Assembly (NCBI RefSeq): GCF_018130145.1
Contig: NZ_JAFCMB010000010.1
Span: 62,001 to 126,000 of the forward strand
Direction of reading: 5' to 3'
Source of the DNA: Bradyrhizobium sp. AUGA SZCCT0176
GTDB taxonomy: Bacteria; Pseudomonadota; Alphaproteobacteria; Rhizobiales; Xanthobacteraceae
Length of the DNA: 64,000 nucleotides
This document shows, in pieces, positions 33,233-40,708 of the stretch; within the stretch, counting starts at the first letter, position 1; each line of letters opens with the position of its first letter. Position numbers and translations under genes: made by a program. A model generated the notes under the pieces. The model ran no database searches. It was not told the DNA's origin and saw only the letters and a program-made list of their open reading frames with translations.

Positions 33233-34016
33233 GCAAACTCTCGACGATCAACCGCTGCTGGTTGCCGAAAACCTCGGCAAGACCTATGGCCGGCTGATTG
33301 CCTGCCGCGACGTGTCCTTTGCGCTCTATCCCGGCGAGGTGCTGGCCGTGGTCGGCGAGTCCGGGTCGGGCAAGTCGACGCTCTTACAACTGCTGTCGGC
33401 GCAACTGGCGCCGACCGCGGGCAGCGTCTCGTACCGGATGCGCGACGGTGTGCTGCGCGATCTCTCCGCGTTGGGCGAGGCCGAGCGGCGCTTCCTGTTC
33501 CGCACCGATTGGGGCTTTGTGCATCAGGACCCGGCGCAGGGCCTGCGGATGGCGGTCTCGGCGGGGGCCAATGTCGGCGAGCGGCTGATGGCGGTGGGCT
33601 GGAATCACTACGGCCGCATCCGCGACACCGCATCATCCTGGCTGGAGCGCGTCGAGATCGACACCGACCGCATCGACGATGCGCCGCGGACCTATTCCGG
33701 CGGCATGCGGCAGCGGTTGCAGATCGCCCGCAATCTCGTCACCGAGCCGCGGCTGGTGTTCATGGACGAGCCGACCGGCGGCCTCGACGTGTCGGTGCAG
33801 GCGCGGCTGCTTGATCTGATGCGCAACCTCGTCAGCGAATTGGGTCTCGCGGCCATCGTCGTCACACATGACCTGGCGGTGGCACGGCTGCTCTCGCACC
33901 GCGTCATGGTGATGAAGGGCGGCCGGGTCATCGAAACCGGGTTGACCGATCAGGTGCTCGACGATCCCCGCGAACCCTACACCCAGTTGCTCGTCTCCTC
34001 GATTTTGCCGGCATGA
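33225..34016 (+). CDS. phnK: C-P lyase accessory ATPase PhnK
   Basis: This 263-residue ABC-type ATPase binds the C-P lyase core rather than a membrane permease. Walker A is GESGSGKSTLLQLL, the Q-loop is in DWGFVHQDPAQGLRM, the signature is YSGGMRQRLQIARNL, Walker B is LVFMDEPTGGLDVSVQ and the H-loop is VVTHDLAVARLL. It is similar to oligopeptide-type ATPases. It overlaps phnJ by 8 nt; phnL follows after 9 nt. Confidence 0.95.
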   Translation: MAEQTLDDQPLLVAENLGKTYGRLIACRDVSFALYPGEVLAVVGESGSGKSTLLQLLSAQLAPTAGSVSYRMRDGVLRDLSALGEAERRFLFRTDWGFVHQDPAQGLRMAVSAGANVGERLMAVGWNHYGRIRDTASSWLERVEIDTDRIDDAPRTYSGGMRQRLQIARNLVTEPRLVFMDEPTGGLDVSVQARLLDLMRNLVSELGLAAIVVTHDLAVARLLSHRVMVMKGGRVIETGLTDQVLDDPREPYTQLLVSSILPA

Positions 34017-34025
34017 GTTAGGCCA

Positions 34026-34724
34026 ATGAATGCGATGATCGACATCACCAACGCCGAAAAAACCTTCACCATGCATCTGCAGGGCGGGGTCGAACTACCC
34101 GTCGTGCGCGGGGTCTCGTTCCACGTTGTATCAGGCGAATGCGTGGTGCTGTCGGGACCGTCGGGCGCCGGCAAATCCTCGATCCTGAAGATGATCTTCG
34201 GGAATTATCGCTGCGATGGCGGGCGGATCGGCATCCGCCACCAGGGCACCGTGATCGATCTCGCCATCGCCGAACCGCGTCAGGTGCTCAGCGTGCGCCG
34301 TTCCACCATCGGCTATGTCAGCCAGTTCTTGCGGGCGGTGCCGCGGGTGGCGACCATCGACGTGGTGGCCGAGCCCCTGATCGTGAACGGGATCGTCCGC
34401 GCAGAGGCGCGCGCGCAGGCCGGCACGCTGTTGCGCCGCCTCAACATTCCTGAGCGGCTGTGGGCGTTGCCGCCTTCGACGTTCTCGGGCGGCGAGCAGC
34501 AGCGCGTCAATATCGCGCGCGGCTTCATTTCCGATCTGCCGATCCTGCTCTTGGACGAGCCGACTGCGTCACTCGACGCCGCCAATCGCGCCGTCGTGGT
34601 CGAATTGATCGATCAGAAGAAACATCAGGGGGTGGCGATGGTCGCGATCGTCCATGACGACGAGATACGCCATCTGATCGCGGACCGGATCGTCGATGTG
34701 ACGTCGTTTGCCTCGGCGGCATAG
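34026..34724 (+). CDS. phnL: C-P lyase accessory ATPase PhnL
   Basis: This 232-residue ABC-type ATPase is required with PhnGHI for forming the ribose phosphonate triphosphate. It has Walker A GPSGAGKSSILKMI, Q-loop region IGYVSQFLRAVPRV, signature FSGGEQQRVNIARGF, Walker B LLLDEPTASLDAAN and H-loop MVAIVHDDEIRHL. The IGIRHQGTVIDLAIAEPRQV region is typical of PhnL. It is followed after 14 nt by phnM. Confidence 0.95.
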   Translation: MNAMIDITNAEKTFTMHLQGGVELPVVRGVSFHVVSGECVVLSGPSGAGKSSILKMIFGNYRCDGGRIGIRHQGTVIDLAIAEPRQVLSVRRSTIGYVSQFLRAVPRVATIDVVAEPLIVNGIVRAEARAQAGTLLRRLNIPERLWALPPSTFSGGEQQRVNIARGFISDLPILLLDEPTASLDAANRAVVVELIDQKKHQGVAMVAIVHDDEIRHLIADRIVDVTSFASAA

Positions 34725-34738
34725 GGAAGAGAAGTGAG

Positions 34739-35896
34739 ATGAGCGCAACGAAGCACGAAACCATTTTGGGCAATGCCGGCATCATCCTCGCCGATCGCGT
34801 GATCGCGCGCGGCTGGGTCGCCATTGCCGATGGCCGCATCGCCGAATTCGGCGAAGGCGATGCCCCCGGGCGAGCTGTGGACGCCGCCGGCGACCTCATC
34901 ATGCCCGGCCTGATTGAGCTGCACACCGACCATCTCGAAGCGCACTACGTGCCGCGGCCAAAAGTGTTCTGGGATCCGATCGCCGCGGTCGTCTCCTATG
35001 ACGGACAGCTTGCCACCTCGGGCATCACGACAGTCTTGGATTCGCTGCGGGTCTGGCGCGAGGACGGCGCCGAGGAGGTCGATGGCAGGGCAGGCATACT
35101 CGCGAAGGCGATCACGACGGCGCGTGAGGAAAATCTGCTGCGTGCCGATCACTTCCTGCATCTGCGCTGCGAAATCCCGATGCCGAGCGTCGTCGAGGAA
35201 GCCAAGGAACTGATCGACCGGCCGGACATCCGGCTGATGTCGTTGATGGACCACACGCCGGGACAGCGCCAGTTCCGCGACGAAGTGAAGCTGCGGGACT
35301 ATTATCGCGGCAAGGGCGGCGGCATGACGGATGCCGAGCTCGACGTGCTGTTCGAGCGGCGCTTTGCCTATCAGAAGACCTATGCCGCGGCCAATATGCG
35401 CGAAATCGTGGCCCTGGCGCATCAATACGCGATACCGCTCGCCAGCCATGACGACACGACAGAGGAAAATGTCATCGACGCTGTGCGCGACCGCGTCGCC
35501 GTGGCCGAGTTTCCGACCACGATGGAAGCCGCGCGCGGCCTGCACCAGGCCGGCATCGGCATCCTGATGGGCGCGCCGAACGTGGTGCGCGGCGGCTCGC
35601 ATTCCGGCAACATCGCCGCCGTCGATCTCGCCCGCGAGGGGCTGCTGGACATCCTGTCGTCCGACTACATTCCCTCGAGCCTGTTGATGGCCGCCCTGCA
35701 ATTGCCGCGGCATGTTCCCGCCATTGATCTTGCTTCTGCCGTACGCACCGTCACCAAGACGCCGGCCGAGGCCGTGGGGCTTTCGGACCGCGGCGAAATC
35801 GCGGTAGGCAAGCGCGCCGATTTGATCCGGGTGCATGTGGCGCGCGACATCCCGGTGGTGCGCAGCGTCTGGCGGGAAGGGCAGCGTGTGGCATGA
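34739..35896 (+). CDS. phnM: Alpha-D-ribose 1-methylphosphonate 5-triphosphate diphosphatase
   Basis: This 385-residue amidohydrolase converts the triphosphate made by PhnGHIL to the 5-phosphate substrate of PhnJ. Metal-binding residues lie in MPGLIELHTDHLEAHYVPRP (His62, Asp64), DHFLHLRCEIPMPS, SLMDHTPGQRQFRD, IPLASHDDTTEENV and DILSSDYIPSSLLM. This is the canonical copy; the divergent one is at 23625. The stop overlaps phnN by ATGA. Confidence 0.96.
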   Translation: MSATKHETILGNAGIILADRVIARGWVAIADGRIAEFGEGDAPGRAVDAAGDLIMPGLIELHTDHLEAHYVPRPKVFWDPIAAVVSYDGQLATSGITTVLDSLRVWREDGAEEVDGRAGILAKAITTAREENLLRADHFLHLRCEIPMPSVVEEAKELIDRPDIRLMSLMDHTPGQRQFRDEVKLRDYYRGKGGGMTDAELDVLFERRFAYQKTYAAANMREIVALAHQYAIPLASHDDTTEENVIDAVRDRVAVAEFPTTMEAARGLHQAGIGILMGAPNVVRGGSHSGNIAAVDLAREGLLDILSSDYIPSSLLMAALQLPRHVPAIDLASAVRTVTKTPAEAVGLSDRGEIAVGKRADLIRVHVARDIPVVRSVWREGQRVA

Positions 35897-36483
35897 CCGA
35901 CACTCTCACCACATCAACAGGCCATTCGGACGCGATCGGTCCGGGCCGGCTCATTCTGGTGGTCGGGCCGAGCGGCGCCGGCAAGGATACGCTGCTTGGG
36001 CTGGCGAAAGCAGCCTGCGCCGATGACGGCAGCATCGCATTCCCGCGGCGCGTGATCACGCGGCAGGCCTCGGCCTCCGAGGACAATGAAGAGGTCAGCG
36101 CCGGCACTTTTGAAGCGGCGCTGGCGCGTGACGAGTACGCCATGCACTGGGAAGCGCACGGCCACCGCTATGCGATATCGCGGGCCATCGACGACGAAAT
36201 CCGCGCCGGGCACGCTGTTGTCGCCAATGTTTCGCGCACCATCATTCCAGCGATGCGCCAGGCCTATGCCGACGTCACGGTGATCTCGATCACCGCGCCG
36301 CCGAACGTTCTTGCGGAACGCCTGGCGATGCGCGCCCGCGGCAGTGACGGCAAGATCGAGCACCGGCTTAGTCGGACGGTGGACGAGGCCGCGCCTGACG
36401 TCACCATCGTCAACACCGGCAGCGCCGAGTTTCACGCGCGTCAGCTGGTGCGGGCGATCAAAGGCGAGAAGTGGGACGAGTAA
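35893..36483 (+). CDS. phnN: Ribose 1,5-bisphosphokinase
   Basis: PhnN phosphorylates ribose 1,5-bisphosphate to PRPP, returning the C-P lyase ribose product to nucleotide synthesis. The 196-residue protein is guanylate-kinase-like, with P-loop LILVVGPSGAGKDTLLGLA, FPRRVITRQASASEDNEEVS (substrate-binding region) and the end DVTIVNTGSAEFHARQLV. It overlaps phnM by ATGA. Its presence implies that a ring-opening phosphodiesterase must also exist, although no phnP is in the window. Confidence 0.95.
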   Translation: MTDTLTTSTGHSDAIGPGRLILVVGPSGAGKDTLLGLAKAACADDGSIAFPRRVITRQASASEDNEEVSAGTFEAALARDEYAMHWEAHGHRYAISRAIDDEIRAGHAVVANVSRTIIPAMRQAYADVTVISITAPPNVLAERLAMRARGSDGKIEHRLSRTVDEAAPDVTIVNTGSAEFHARQLVRAIKGEKWDE

Positions 36484-36497
36484 ACGGGGGGACGCAA

Positions 36498-37109
36498 ATG
36501 TCTGTCATCACGACGATCGAGCAACTCGAAGCGATCTATGGGTTTCCCGGTGAGGCCTCGACGGTCAAGGTCGCGGACCGCGTGACGGCGTCCTATCGGG
36601 CGCTGATGGATCAGTCGCCCTTCGTGGCGCTGGCGACCTGCGGACCGGAGGGGCTGGATTGTTCGCCCCGCGGCGATCTGCCCGGCTTCGTGCGCTTCCA
36701 TGATGAAAAGACACTGATGATGCCGGATCGCCGCGGCAACAACCGCTGCGATTCCCTGCGCAATATCGTGCGAGACCCACGGGTGGCGCTGCTGTTCCTG
36801 ATCCCGGGCTCGGGCAGCACGCTGCGCGTCAACGGCCGCGCGCATGTTTCCGCCGAGCCCGAGCTGCTGGCGTCGTTCAAGATGGACCGCAAGGCGCCGC
36901 GCACCGTGATCGTCATGACGGTGGACGATATCTATTTCCAGTGCGCTCGCGCCATCGTCCGCGCCGATCTCTGGAATCCCGACAAGCGCGTCGATCCGAA
37001 GACCTTGCCGACACCAGGCGATATTCTGGCCGAGATGAGCGACAACACCGTGGGCGGCGAGAAATACGACCGCGAATGGCCGGAGCGCGCGCGTCAGACG
37101 ATGTGGTGA
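36498..37109 (+). CDS. PPOX-type FMN-binding protein at the end of the phn operon
   Basis: This 203-residue split-barrel flavoprotein resembles the MSMEG_1061 group of pyridoxamine-phosphate-oxidase-like proteins. Conserved segments are SPFVALATCGPEGLDCSPRG (FMN phosphate site), TLMMPDRRGNNRCDSLRNIV, VALLFLIPGSGSTLRVNGRA and the tail PTPGDILAEMSDNTVGGEKY. ATG 36498 is chosen since the fold starts there. It begins 15 nt after phnN, so it is probably co-transcribed; a role in phosphonate use is suggested only by position. Confidence 0.85.
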   Translation: MSVITTIEQLEAIYGFPGEASTVKVADRVTASYRALMDQSPFVALATCGPEGLDCSPRGDLPGFVRFHDEKTLMMPDRRGNNRCDSLRNIVRDPRVALLFLIPGSGSTLRVNGRAHVSAEPELLASFKMDRKAPRTVIVMTVDDIYFQCARAIVRADLWNPDKRVDPKTLPTPGDILAEMSDNTVGGEKYDREWPERARQTMW

Positions 37110-37347
37110 CGGCCGGTTCGGAAGCGCCGTTCGCTTTCCGGTTTAACAGCTGCGCCTCTACTCCGGCAGGTCGGTTTCTCTTCGCTGATTTCCGCAGATG
37201 CGTTGCTGCGTTGCACGGGGGCATGGGCCGCTATCCTCATCTATTTGGGGGATGCCGCCCGGCTTGACCGGCCTCACGATTATCGTGACACTTCGGGTCG
37301 CCAGTCTCCGAAGGGGCGGGGATGGCATTTCCAATAGGGAGGTTTTG

Positions 37348-37494
37348 ATGATCCGTTTTTCAGCTATCGTTGCAATTGCGTTCGCGCTCGCTGTTTTCGT
37401 CGGGGGATCGCTTGCGCAGGCCCAGAAGGCCTCAGACCCAAAGAGCCAGCCCGGTAGCGGCCAGTGCCGGCTTTCAAACGGGCAAAAATGCTAA
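37348..37494 (+). CDS. Small secreted peptide
   Basis: The ATG at 37348 follows GGGAGG by about 5 nt and encodes 48 residues: a signal peptide (IVAIAFALAVFVGGSLAQAQ) and a mature tail of about 24 residues with two cysteines (GQCRLSNGQKC). Such short Cys-pair peptides are numerous in Bradyrhizobium. A strong terminator 38 nt further confirms a complete small transcription unit. Confidence 0.7.
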   Translation: MIRFSAIVAIAFALAVFVGGSLAQAQKASDPKSQPGSGQCRLSNGQKC

Positions 37495-37531
37495 TCTGAT
37501 TCGACCAGCCAGCGCGTAGCGTGGTTGTTCT

Positions 37532-37563
37532 GGGCTCGCCGGCCCTGCCGGTGAGCCCATTTT
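37532..37563 (+). terminator. Terminator of the small secreted peptide gene
   Basis: GGGCTCGCCGG pairs with CCGGTGAGCCC (11 bp with one G-T wobble, 5-nt loop), followed by ATTTT. It lies 38 nt after the stop at 37494. Confidence 0.75.
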
Positions 37564-37574
37564 CGTAGCCGGTA

Positions 37575-37772
37575 CTACCCTTGATTCGTTACCGCGGGGC
37601 CCTGACTTGTGGGGCTGTTGATGAAAGCATTGAACCGCAGCGAGGCCTCGGCAAATCTCTTCAGAAACTCGGCCGTGCTCGCCTCGGCTTCGGGCAAGAC
37701 ATTGTCCACAAGCCCGCCACCCGCAACGGACCCAAGTTCCTCAACGCTCAGTTCGCGATTTTCGCTGTCCAT
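37575..37772 (-). CDS. Double-glycine leader peptide (bacteriocin-type precursor)
   Basis: This 65-residue peptide starts MDSENRELSVEELGSVAGGG. The leader fits the class II bacteriocin/microcin export consensus L-S-x2-E-L-x2-V-x-G-G exactly, with cleavage expected after the GG at residues 18-19. The predicted mature part is about 46 residues, amphipathic, without cysteine. Peptides of this type are processed by C39-peptidase ABC exporters; none is encoded in the window. A CRP/FNR-like palindrome is 65 nt upstream. The start at 37772 was chosen because the leader begins there; ATG 37814 would add 14 residues. Confidence 0.7.
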   Translation of the reverse strand: MDSENRELSVEELGSVAGGGLVDNVLPEAEASTAEFLKRFAEASLRFNAFINSPTSQGPAVTNQG

Positions 37773-37836
37773 TGTCTCGCACCATTTTTGCAATGTCTCG
37801 CAGGCTCCGATCATGGCGGACCACAATCAACGGAGA

Positions 37837-37852
37837 TGTGACGTAAATCACG
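37837..37852. promoter_or_regulatory. CRP/FNR-like palindrome upstream of the GG-leader gene
   Basis: TGTGACGTAAATCACG: TGTGA-N6-TCACG, closer to a CRP site than to the TTGAT...ATCAA boxes further right. It lies 64 nt upstream of the ATG at 37772. Confidence 0.45.
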
Positions 37853-37856
37853 AAAC

Positions 37857-37887
37857 GAAAGAGGCCGCCGGAGCGGTGGCTTCTTTC
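37857..37887 (-). terminator. Hairpin terminator downstream of the ABM-domain gene
   Basis: GAAAGAGGCCGCCG pairs with CGGTGGCTTCTTTC with two G-T wobbles (about 14 bp, 3-nt loop). It lies 49 nt past the stop of the minus-strand gene at 37937. Confidence 0.6.
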
Positions 37888-37936
37888 ACGGGTTCTTGCC
37901 CGGTTGAGTGTTCTGAATGGGTCGGCCGGACGGGCG

Positions 37937-38254
37937 CTAGATTCCGTGGCTATGCCGTATCTTCAGAATCTGAACGGACTTCGGAAGCTCCATCAGAAAA
38001 TCCTTGTCGCGCTCCAGATGATGGATCCTGGATGGGTCTCCGCCCGTGAACCTGCTCATCGATTCCAGGCTTTCCCAATACGAGATGGTGACAAACTCGG
38101 TCTCGTTTTGTCTGTCCTCCCTGAACGTCTGGACGGCAAGGGCCTTCTCGATCAGCGGCTTGATGCCGACCTCGTAATTATAGGCCTCGTACGCGTCTGC
38201 CACGTCTGGATTGGTCCTGCCGCGCCAAATGCGGGCGATCTGGGGTTTGGTCAT
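37937..38254 (-). CDS. ABM-domain-like (dimeric alpha-beta barrel) protein
   Basis: This 105-residue protein starts MTKPQIARIWRGRTNPDVAD. The pattern of strand, helix with Y-x-x-Y, VQTFREDRQNETEFVTISYW and ESLESMSRFTGGDPSRIHHL fits small antibiotic-biosynthesis-monooxygenase-like domains, which form dimers and oxidise or sequester small aromatics or heme-like ligands. The longer upstream frame was not used because it lacks structure. Function unknown. Confidence 0.65.
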   Translation of the reverse strand: MTKPQIARIWRGRTNPDVADAYEAYNYEVGIKPLIEKALAVQTFREDRQNETEFVTISYWESLESMSRFTGGDPSRIHHLERDKDFLMELPKSVQILKIRHSHGI

Positions 38255-38466
38255 GTTGCGCCTCCGGTCGGAAAACCCGCTTCCGGAAAAACCGTTCCAA
38301 CAACCCAAACGGGATTCGTCCCTGTTGGGGGCCTGGCATCTGGGCACCTGAACCGGTTGTTAAGAATTCTGCCGGACGAAACAAGCTTGAAACAATCGCG
38401 AAACGAAATCGCCATGAACCCCTCGAAATCTCGGTTCGACTAACCCTCGAACAGGAGATGATGACG

Positions 38467-38562
38467 ATGATTAAAGTTGGTTCAAAGGAAGAAGTTGCCC
38501 TGCTGCTCGCATTGTTTGGCGTGCTCGATCTGCCGGTTCAGGCGCCGAAGAAGCGCAAATGA
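38467..38562 (+). CDS. 31-residue peptide, first of a coupled pair
   Basis: Three in-frame ATGs (38458, 38461, 38467) follow AGGAG at 38453-38457; 38467 gives the best spacing (9 nt). The product begins MIKVGSKEEVALLLALFGVL and ends in a basic PKKRK tail. Its TGA overlaps the ATG of the next gene (ATGA at 38559-38562), so translation of the two should be coupled. No homologue recognised. Confidence 0.4.
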   Translation: MIKVGSKEEVALLLALFGVLDLPVQAPKKRK

Positions 38563-38732
38563 CACTGCTGGTCGCCCCACTGTTGTTTGTCTTGCTGGGC
38601 GTCGGGGCTGTCAAAGCCAAAAAGGCAGGCCTCTCTGGTTGGGAGGTCGTCCTCATGGTCGCCGTCGGCAGCCTGTGCATTCTCGTGGTGACATTGGGAA
38701 TCCTGATGTGGGGATTTCGCAACTTCGGTTAA
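38559..38732 (+). CDS. 57-residue two-helix membrane protein, second of a coupled pair
   Basis: The ATG overlaps the preceding stop. The product has two hydrophobic helices (about residues 2-18 and 29-51; MTLLVAPLLFVLLGVGAV and VVLMVAVGSLCILVVTLGIL) joined by the loop KAKKAGLSGWE. This size and topology recall phage holins and small membrane toxins, but no family was recognised. Good translational coupling and strong membrane character support expression. Confidence 0.5.
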   Translation: MTLLVAPLLFVLLGVGAVKAKKAGLSGWEVVLMVAVGSLCILVVTLGILMWGFRNFG

Positions 38733-38866
38733 TTCCGATTGATCAGCCATACGCCTGCGCTGCTAAGCGTCTAAAAGTTGTCATCGGCGCAAAATGTGGA
38801 TGTTATCGTTTCCGAGGGGCGCCTGTGGGTTGCCGGGTTGTTAGCTATGTGGCCGTTCCTGCCGGC

Positions 38867-39040
38867 CTATTCGGTCCAAATGCGCTCTCCGCACTGCTTG
38901 CATTCAAACATATGAGTGACAACTCCGCTTTCAGATTCCATGATCGTCTTGAGAAGAGTGAGTTTCCCTGCGCAGAAGCGGCAGTCATGGTTTGATTGAT
39001 CCCGAGCAGTGGCGATCTTCTCAGCTCGAAATAACTCCAT
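38867..39040 (-). CDS. Mini zinc-ribbon protein
   Basis: From the ATG at 39040 the protein is 57 residues: MELFRAEKIATARDQSNHDC with C-R-F-C at residues 20-23 and E-C-K-Q-C near 48-51, giving two C-x2-C knuckles of a zinc ribbon. It ends GERIWTE. An antisense-shifted longer frame over the same DNA is not protein-like. It could bind nucleic acid or act as a metal-binding adaptor. Confidence 0.6.
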   Translation of the reverse strand: MELFRAEKIATARDQSNHDCRFCAGKLTLLKTIMESESGVVTHMFECKQCGERIWTE

Positions 39041-39343
39041 GACGCCCCCTTTCCACAAAGGGTAGGGTACGGAGCGCCGGTTTCGTGAGGCGTAATTGGG
39101 CAACAAGTCTTGCCCCGGGCGACAAAGTTACAGGCGAAGGCCGGTTGTCCACAGCAATCCACCGCCGCGCCGCCACGCTCGGGTCGTCAACCTTCGTGCC
39201 GAAGGAAAAAGAGCCGCAACGCCTTTTGCCGTCAGACGGCCGGCAACCGCCGCCGCCGGCTGCTTCAAAGTCGCCCTAGTTTGCTCTGTCGGGAACCGGA
39301 CTTTAAGTGATAGATTGGGTCATCATCGGAATGAGCTTGGCAA
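39041..39343. other. Gene-poor interval, 303 bp
   Basis: I see no supported gene. The stretch has several overlapping short open frames that are Pro/Arg-rich, as expected for non-coding GC-rich DNA. No clear hairpin with a T-run was found. Confidence 0.35.
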
Positions 39344-39463
39344 TTACCGATGCAGCCGGTCAAACGTATCGCGCTTCGTTTTTTGGGTGGCATGATCGCG
39401 GATCAATGCCGCTTCGGCTGCGTCCCTACGAAGTTTTTCGAGCGAGGCTTGATAATCCTTCAC
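39344..39463 (-). CDS. 39-residue helical protein, possibly truncated
   Basis: A GTG at 39463 opens a frame encoding MKDYQASLEKLRRDAAEAAL then IRDHATQKTKRDTFDRLHR and a TAA at 39344-39346. It resembles, from memory, a family of about 60-70-residue helical proteins of Bradyrhizobium in which the helix continues; here the stop cuts it short. It lies 52 nt beyond the stop of the minus-strand NTF2-like gene and may share its transcript. Confidence 0.45.
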   Translation of the reverse strand: MKDYQASLEKLRRDAAEAALIRDHATQKTKRDTFDRLHR

Positions 39464-39514
39464 GGGTTTTCAGTCCCGGTGGCTGCGACCTAGTTGTTGA
39501 ACAGAGCGCACCGA

Positions 39515-39820
39515 CTACGCCGAAGCGACCCGTCGGGATTGAACGTAAGAACCCGCTTGCAAAATCTCATCCGACGCGCGGAAGTGCAGGACAACATCGC
39601 TGCCGTCCCATTGCAAATCGATGAGATCGCCGGCACGCGTTTCAACGAACCGTTGATGCCAGTACGCAGTGATAGCGCGCGTGCAGCGCAATTCTTTCTT
39701 GCCCCCACAGTCGCATTGCAGGGAAGCATCATCGGCATAACAATCAACAATTAAAAGGTCGCCTGCACGATAGGCATCGAGCCAATCAATCGCGATTGCT
39801 ATCAGATCAACGGAAGACAT
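39515..39820 (-). CDS. NTF2/SnoaL-like small protein
   Basis: This 101-residue protein starts MSSVDLIAIAIDWLDAYRAG and has DLLIVDCYADDASLQCDCGG and then the ITAYWHQRFVETRAGDLIDL segment, a cone-like alpha+beta pattern typical of the NTF2/SnoaL fold. The C-terminus HFRASDEILQAG fits the last strand. Such proteins bind or isomerise small molecules; the ligand is unknown. Confidence 0.65.
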   Translation of the reverse strand: MSSVDLIAIAIDWLDAYRAGDLLIVDCYADDASLQCDCGGKKELRCTRAITAYWHQRFVETRAGDLIDLQWDGSDVVLHFRASDEILQAGSYVQSRRVASA

Positions 39821-40028
39821 CGTCCCATATCCACGCCCGCACGGCTATCATTGCGCGCTCGAAGCGCGCGCAGATATGAGCAAAATTACGCGAAACTCGC
39901 TTGTTAACGTGCGCCGACTTTTTGTTGCTTTGCCTCAACCGCGAATGGCACAAACTGCACATGCCAAGGGATGCAAGCGGGTATATCGTGTTGAATTCGC
40001 GAACAATGCCCCGTGAGAGCACCGTGCC

Positions 40029-40121
40029 ATGGCAATCGAATTCCTCTATCGCGCAGGCATCATCGCCCTTGGCCTGATAAACGTCGGGCTGGTTGCTGTC
40101 CTATTGTTCGCAGGCCGCTAA
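40029..40121 (+). CDS. 30-residue single-helix membrane peptide
   Basis: ATG 40029 to TAA 40121 encodes MAIEFLYRAGIIALGLINVG plus LVAVLLFAGR, almost entirely one transmembrane helix. The ribosome binding site is weak (GAGAG, 12 nt upstream). Small hydrophobic peptides of this kind often act as subunits or regulators of membrane complexes, but no partner is nearby. Confidence 0.35.
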   Translation: MAIEFLYRAGIIALGLINVGLVAVLLFAGR

Positions 40122-40287
40122 AGCCGCAGCCGGCGACTTAAAAATAGCGGCTCATCGCCGGATGCATCCGCTCATGACGTCCAGTGCACTAAACGGCCGC
40201 CGTCATGGGCAGGGTCTCGGATGTGTGCCTGACTTGACGCTGGCAGCCGAGCGCCGTGCCACCGGCGCACGGCCGCCTCAACACGGA

Positions 40288-40632
40288 TTAGTAGCGCGGG
40301 CAAACCCAGTTGCCGTAGGTATCGTAGCCGCAGCCGCCGCCGTAATAGGCCCCTGCCGCCGCAGCGCCAACAGCAGCCGCGCCGACCGCTGCCGCACCGT
40401 AGCCCCGACGATACCCGTAGCCGCCATAACCGTAGCGACCGCCGCGCACTGCGACAGCGCCACCCCGAGCGCCTCGAACTGCGACCGCGCCGCCGCGGTA
40501 GCCACCACCGTGAAATCCGCCACCACCGCGATAAGCGCCACCGCCGCGACCACGGGCGTAGGCATCGTCTGGGATCAAACTGGCGGTGAGCAGAACAAGT
40601 GCCGCAAAAGCAGCAAGAATATAGCGAAGCAT
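40288..40632 (-). CDS. Secreted glycine/arginine-rich protein under a FixK box
   Basis: From the ATG at 40632 the protein is 114 residues with a signal peptide (MLRYILAAFAALVLLTASLI). The mature chain is built of RGGGAYRGGGGFHGGGYRGG and RYGYGGYGYRRGYG-type repeats, then Ala/Gly helices and a final GCGYDTYGNWVCPRY with a cysteine pair. Similar Gly-rich proteins are common in Rhizobiales envelopes. A FixK/FNR box centred 69 nt upstream of the ATG predicts oxygen-responsive expression. Confidence 0.75.
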   Translation of the reverse strand: MLRYILAAFAALVLLTASLIPDDAYARGRGGGAYRGGGGFHGGGYRGGAVAVRGARGGAVAVRGGRYGYGGYGYRRGYGAAAVGAAAVGAAAAGAYYGGGCGYDTYGNWVCPRY

Positions 40633-40694
40633 GGCTGAACCTCTTTCTACAAACCCTGCCGGACAGGAAATTGCTGCGCTGTCAGTGTGGGGCA

Positions 40695-40708
40695 TTGATG
40701 TAGATCAA
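40695..40708. promoter_or_regulatory. FixK/FNR box
   Basis: TTGATGTAGATCAA, a perfect TTGAT-N4-ATCAA site. Assuming activation from -41.5, transcription would start near 40660, 28 nt before the minus-strand ATG at 40632. Confidence 0.75.

Noticed and set aside
39307..39624. 105-codon plus-strand frame starting MIDWVIIGMSLAI
   Set aside because: It overlaps the better supported NTF2-like gene and the small helical gene on the minus strand and becomes Arg/Pro-rich after about 60 codons.
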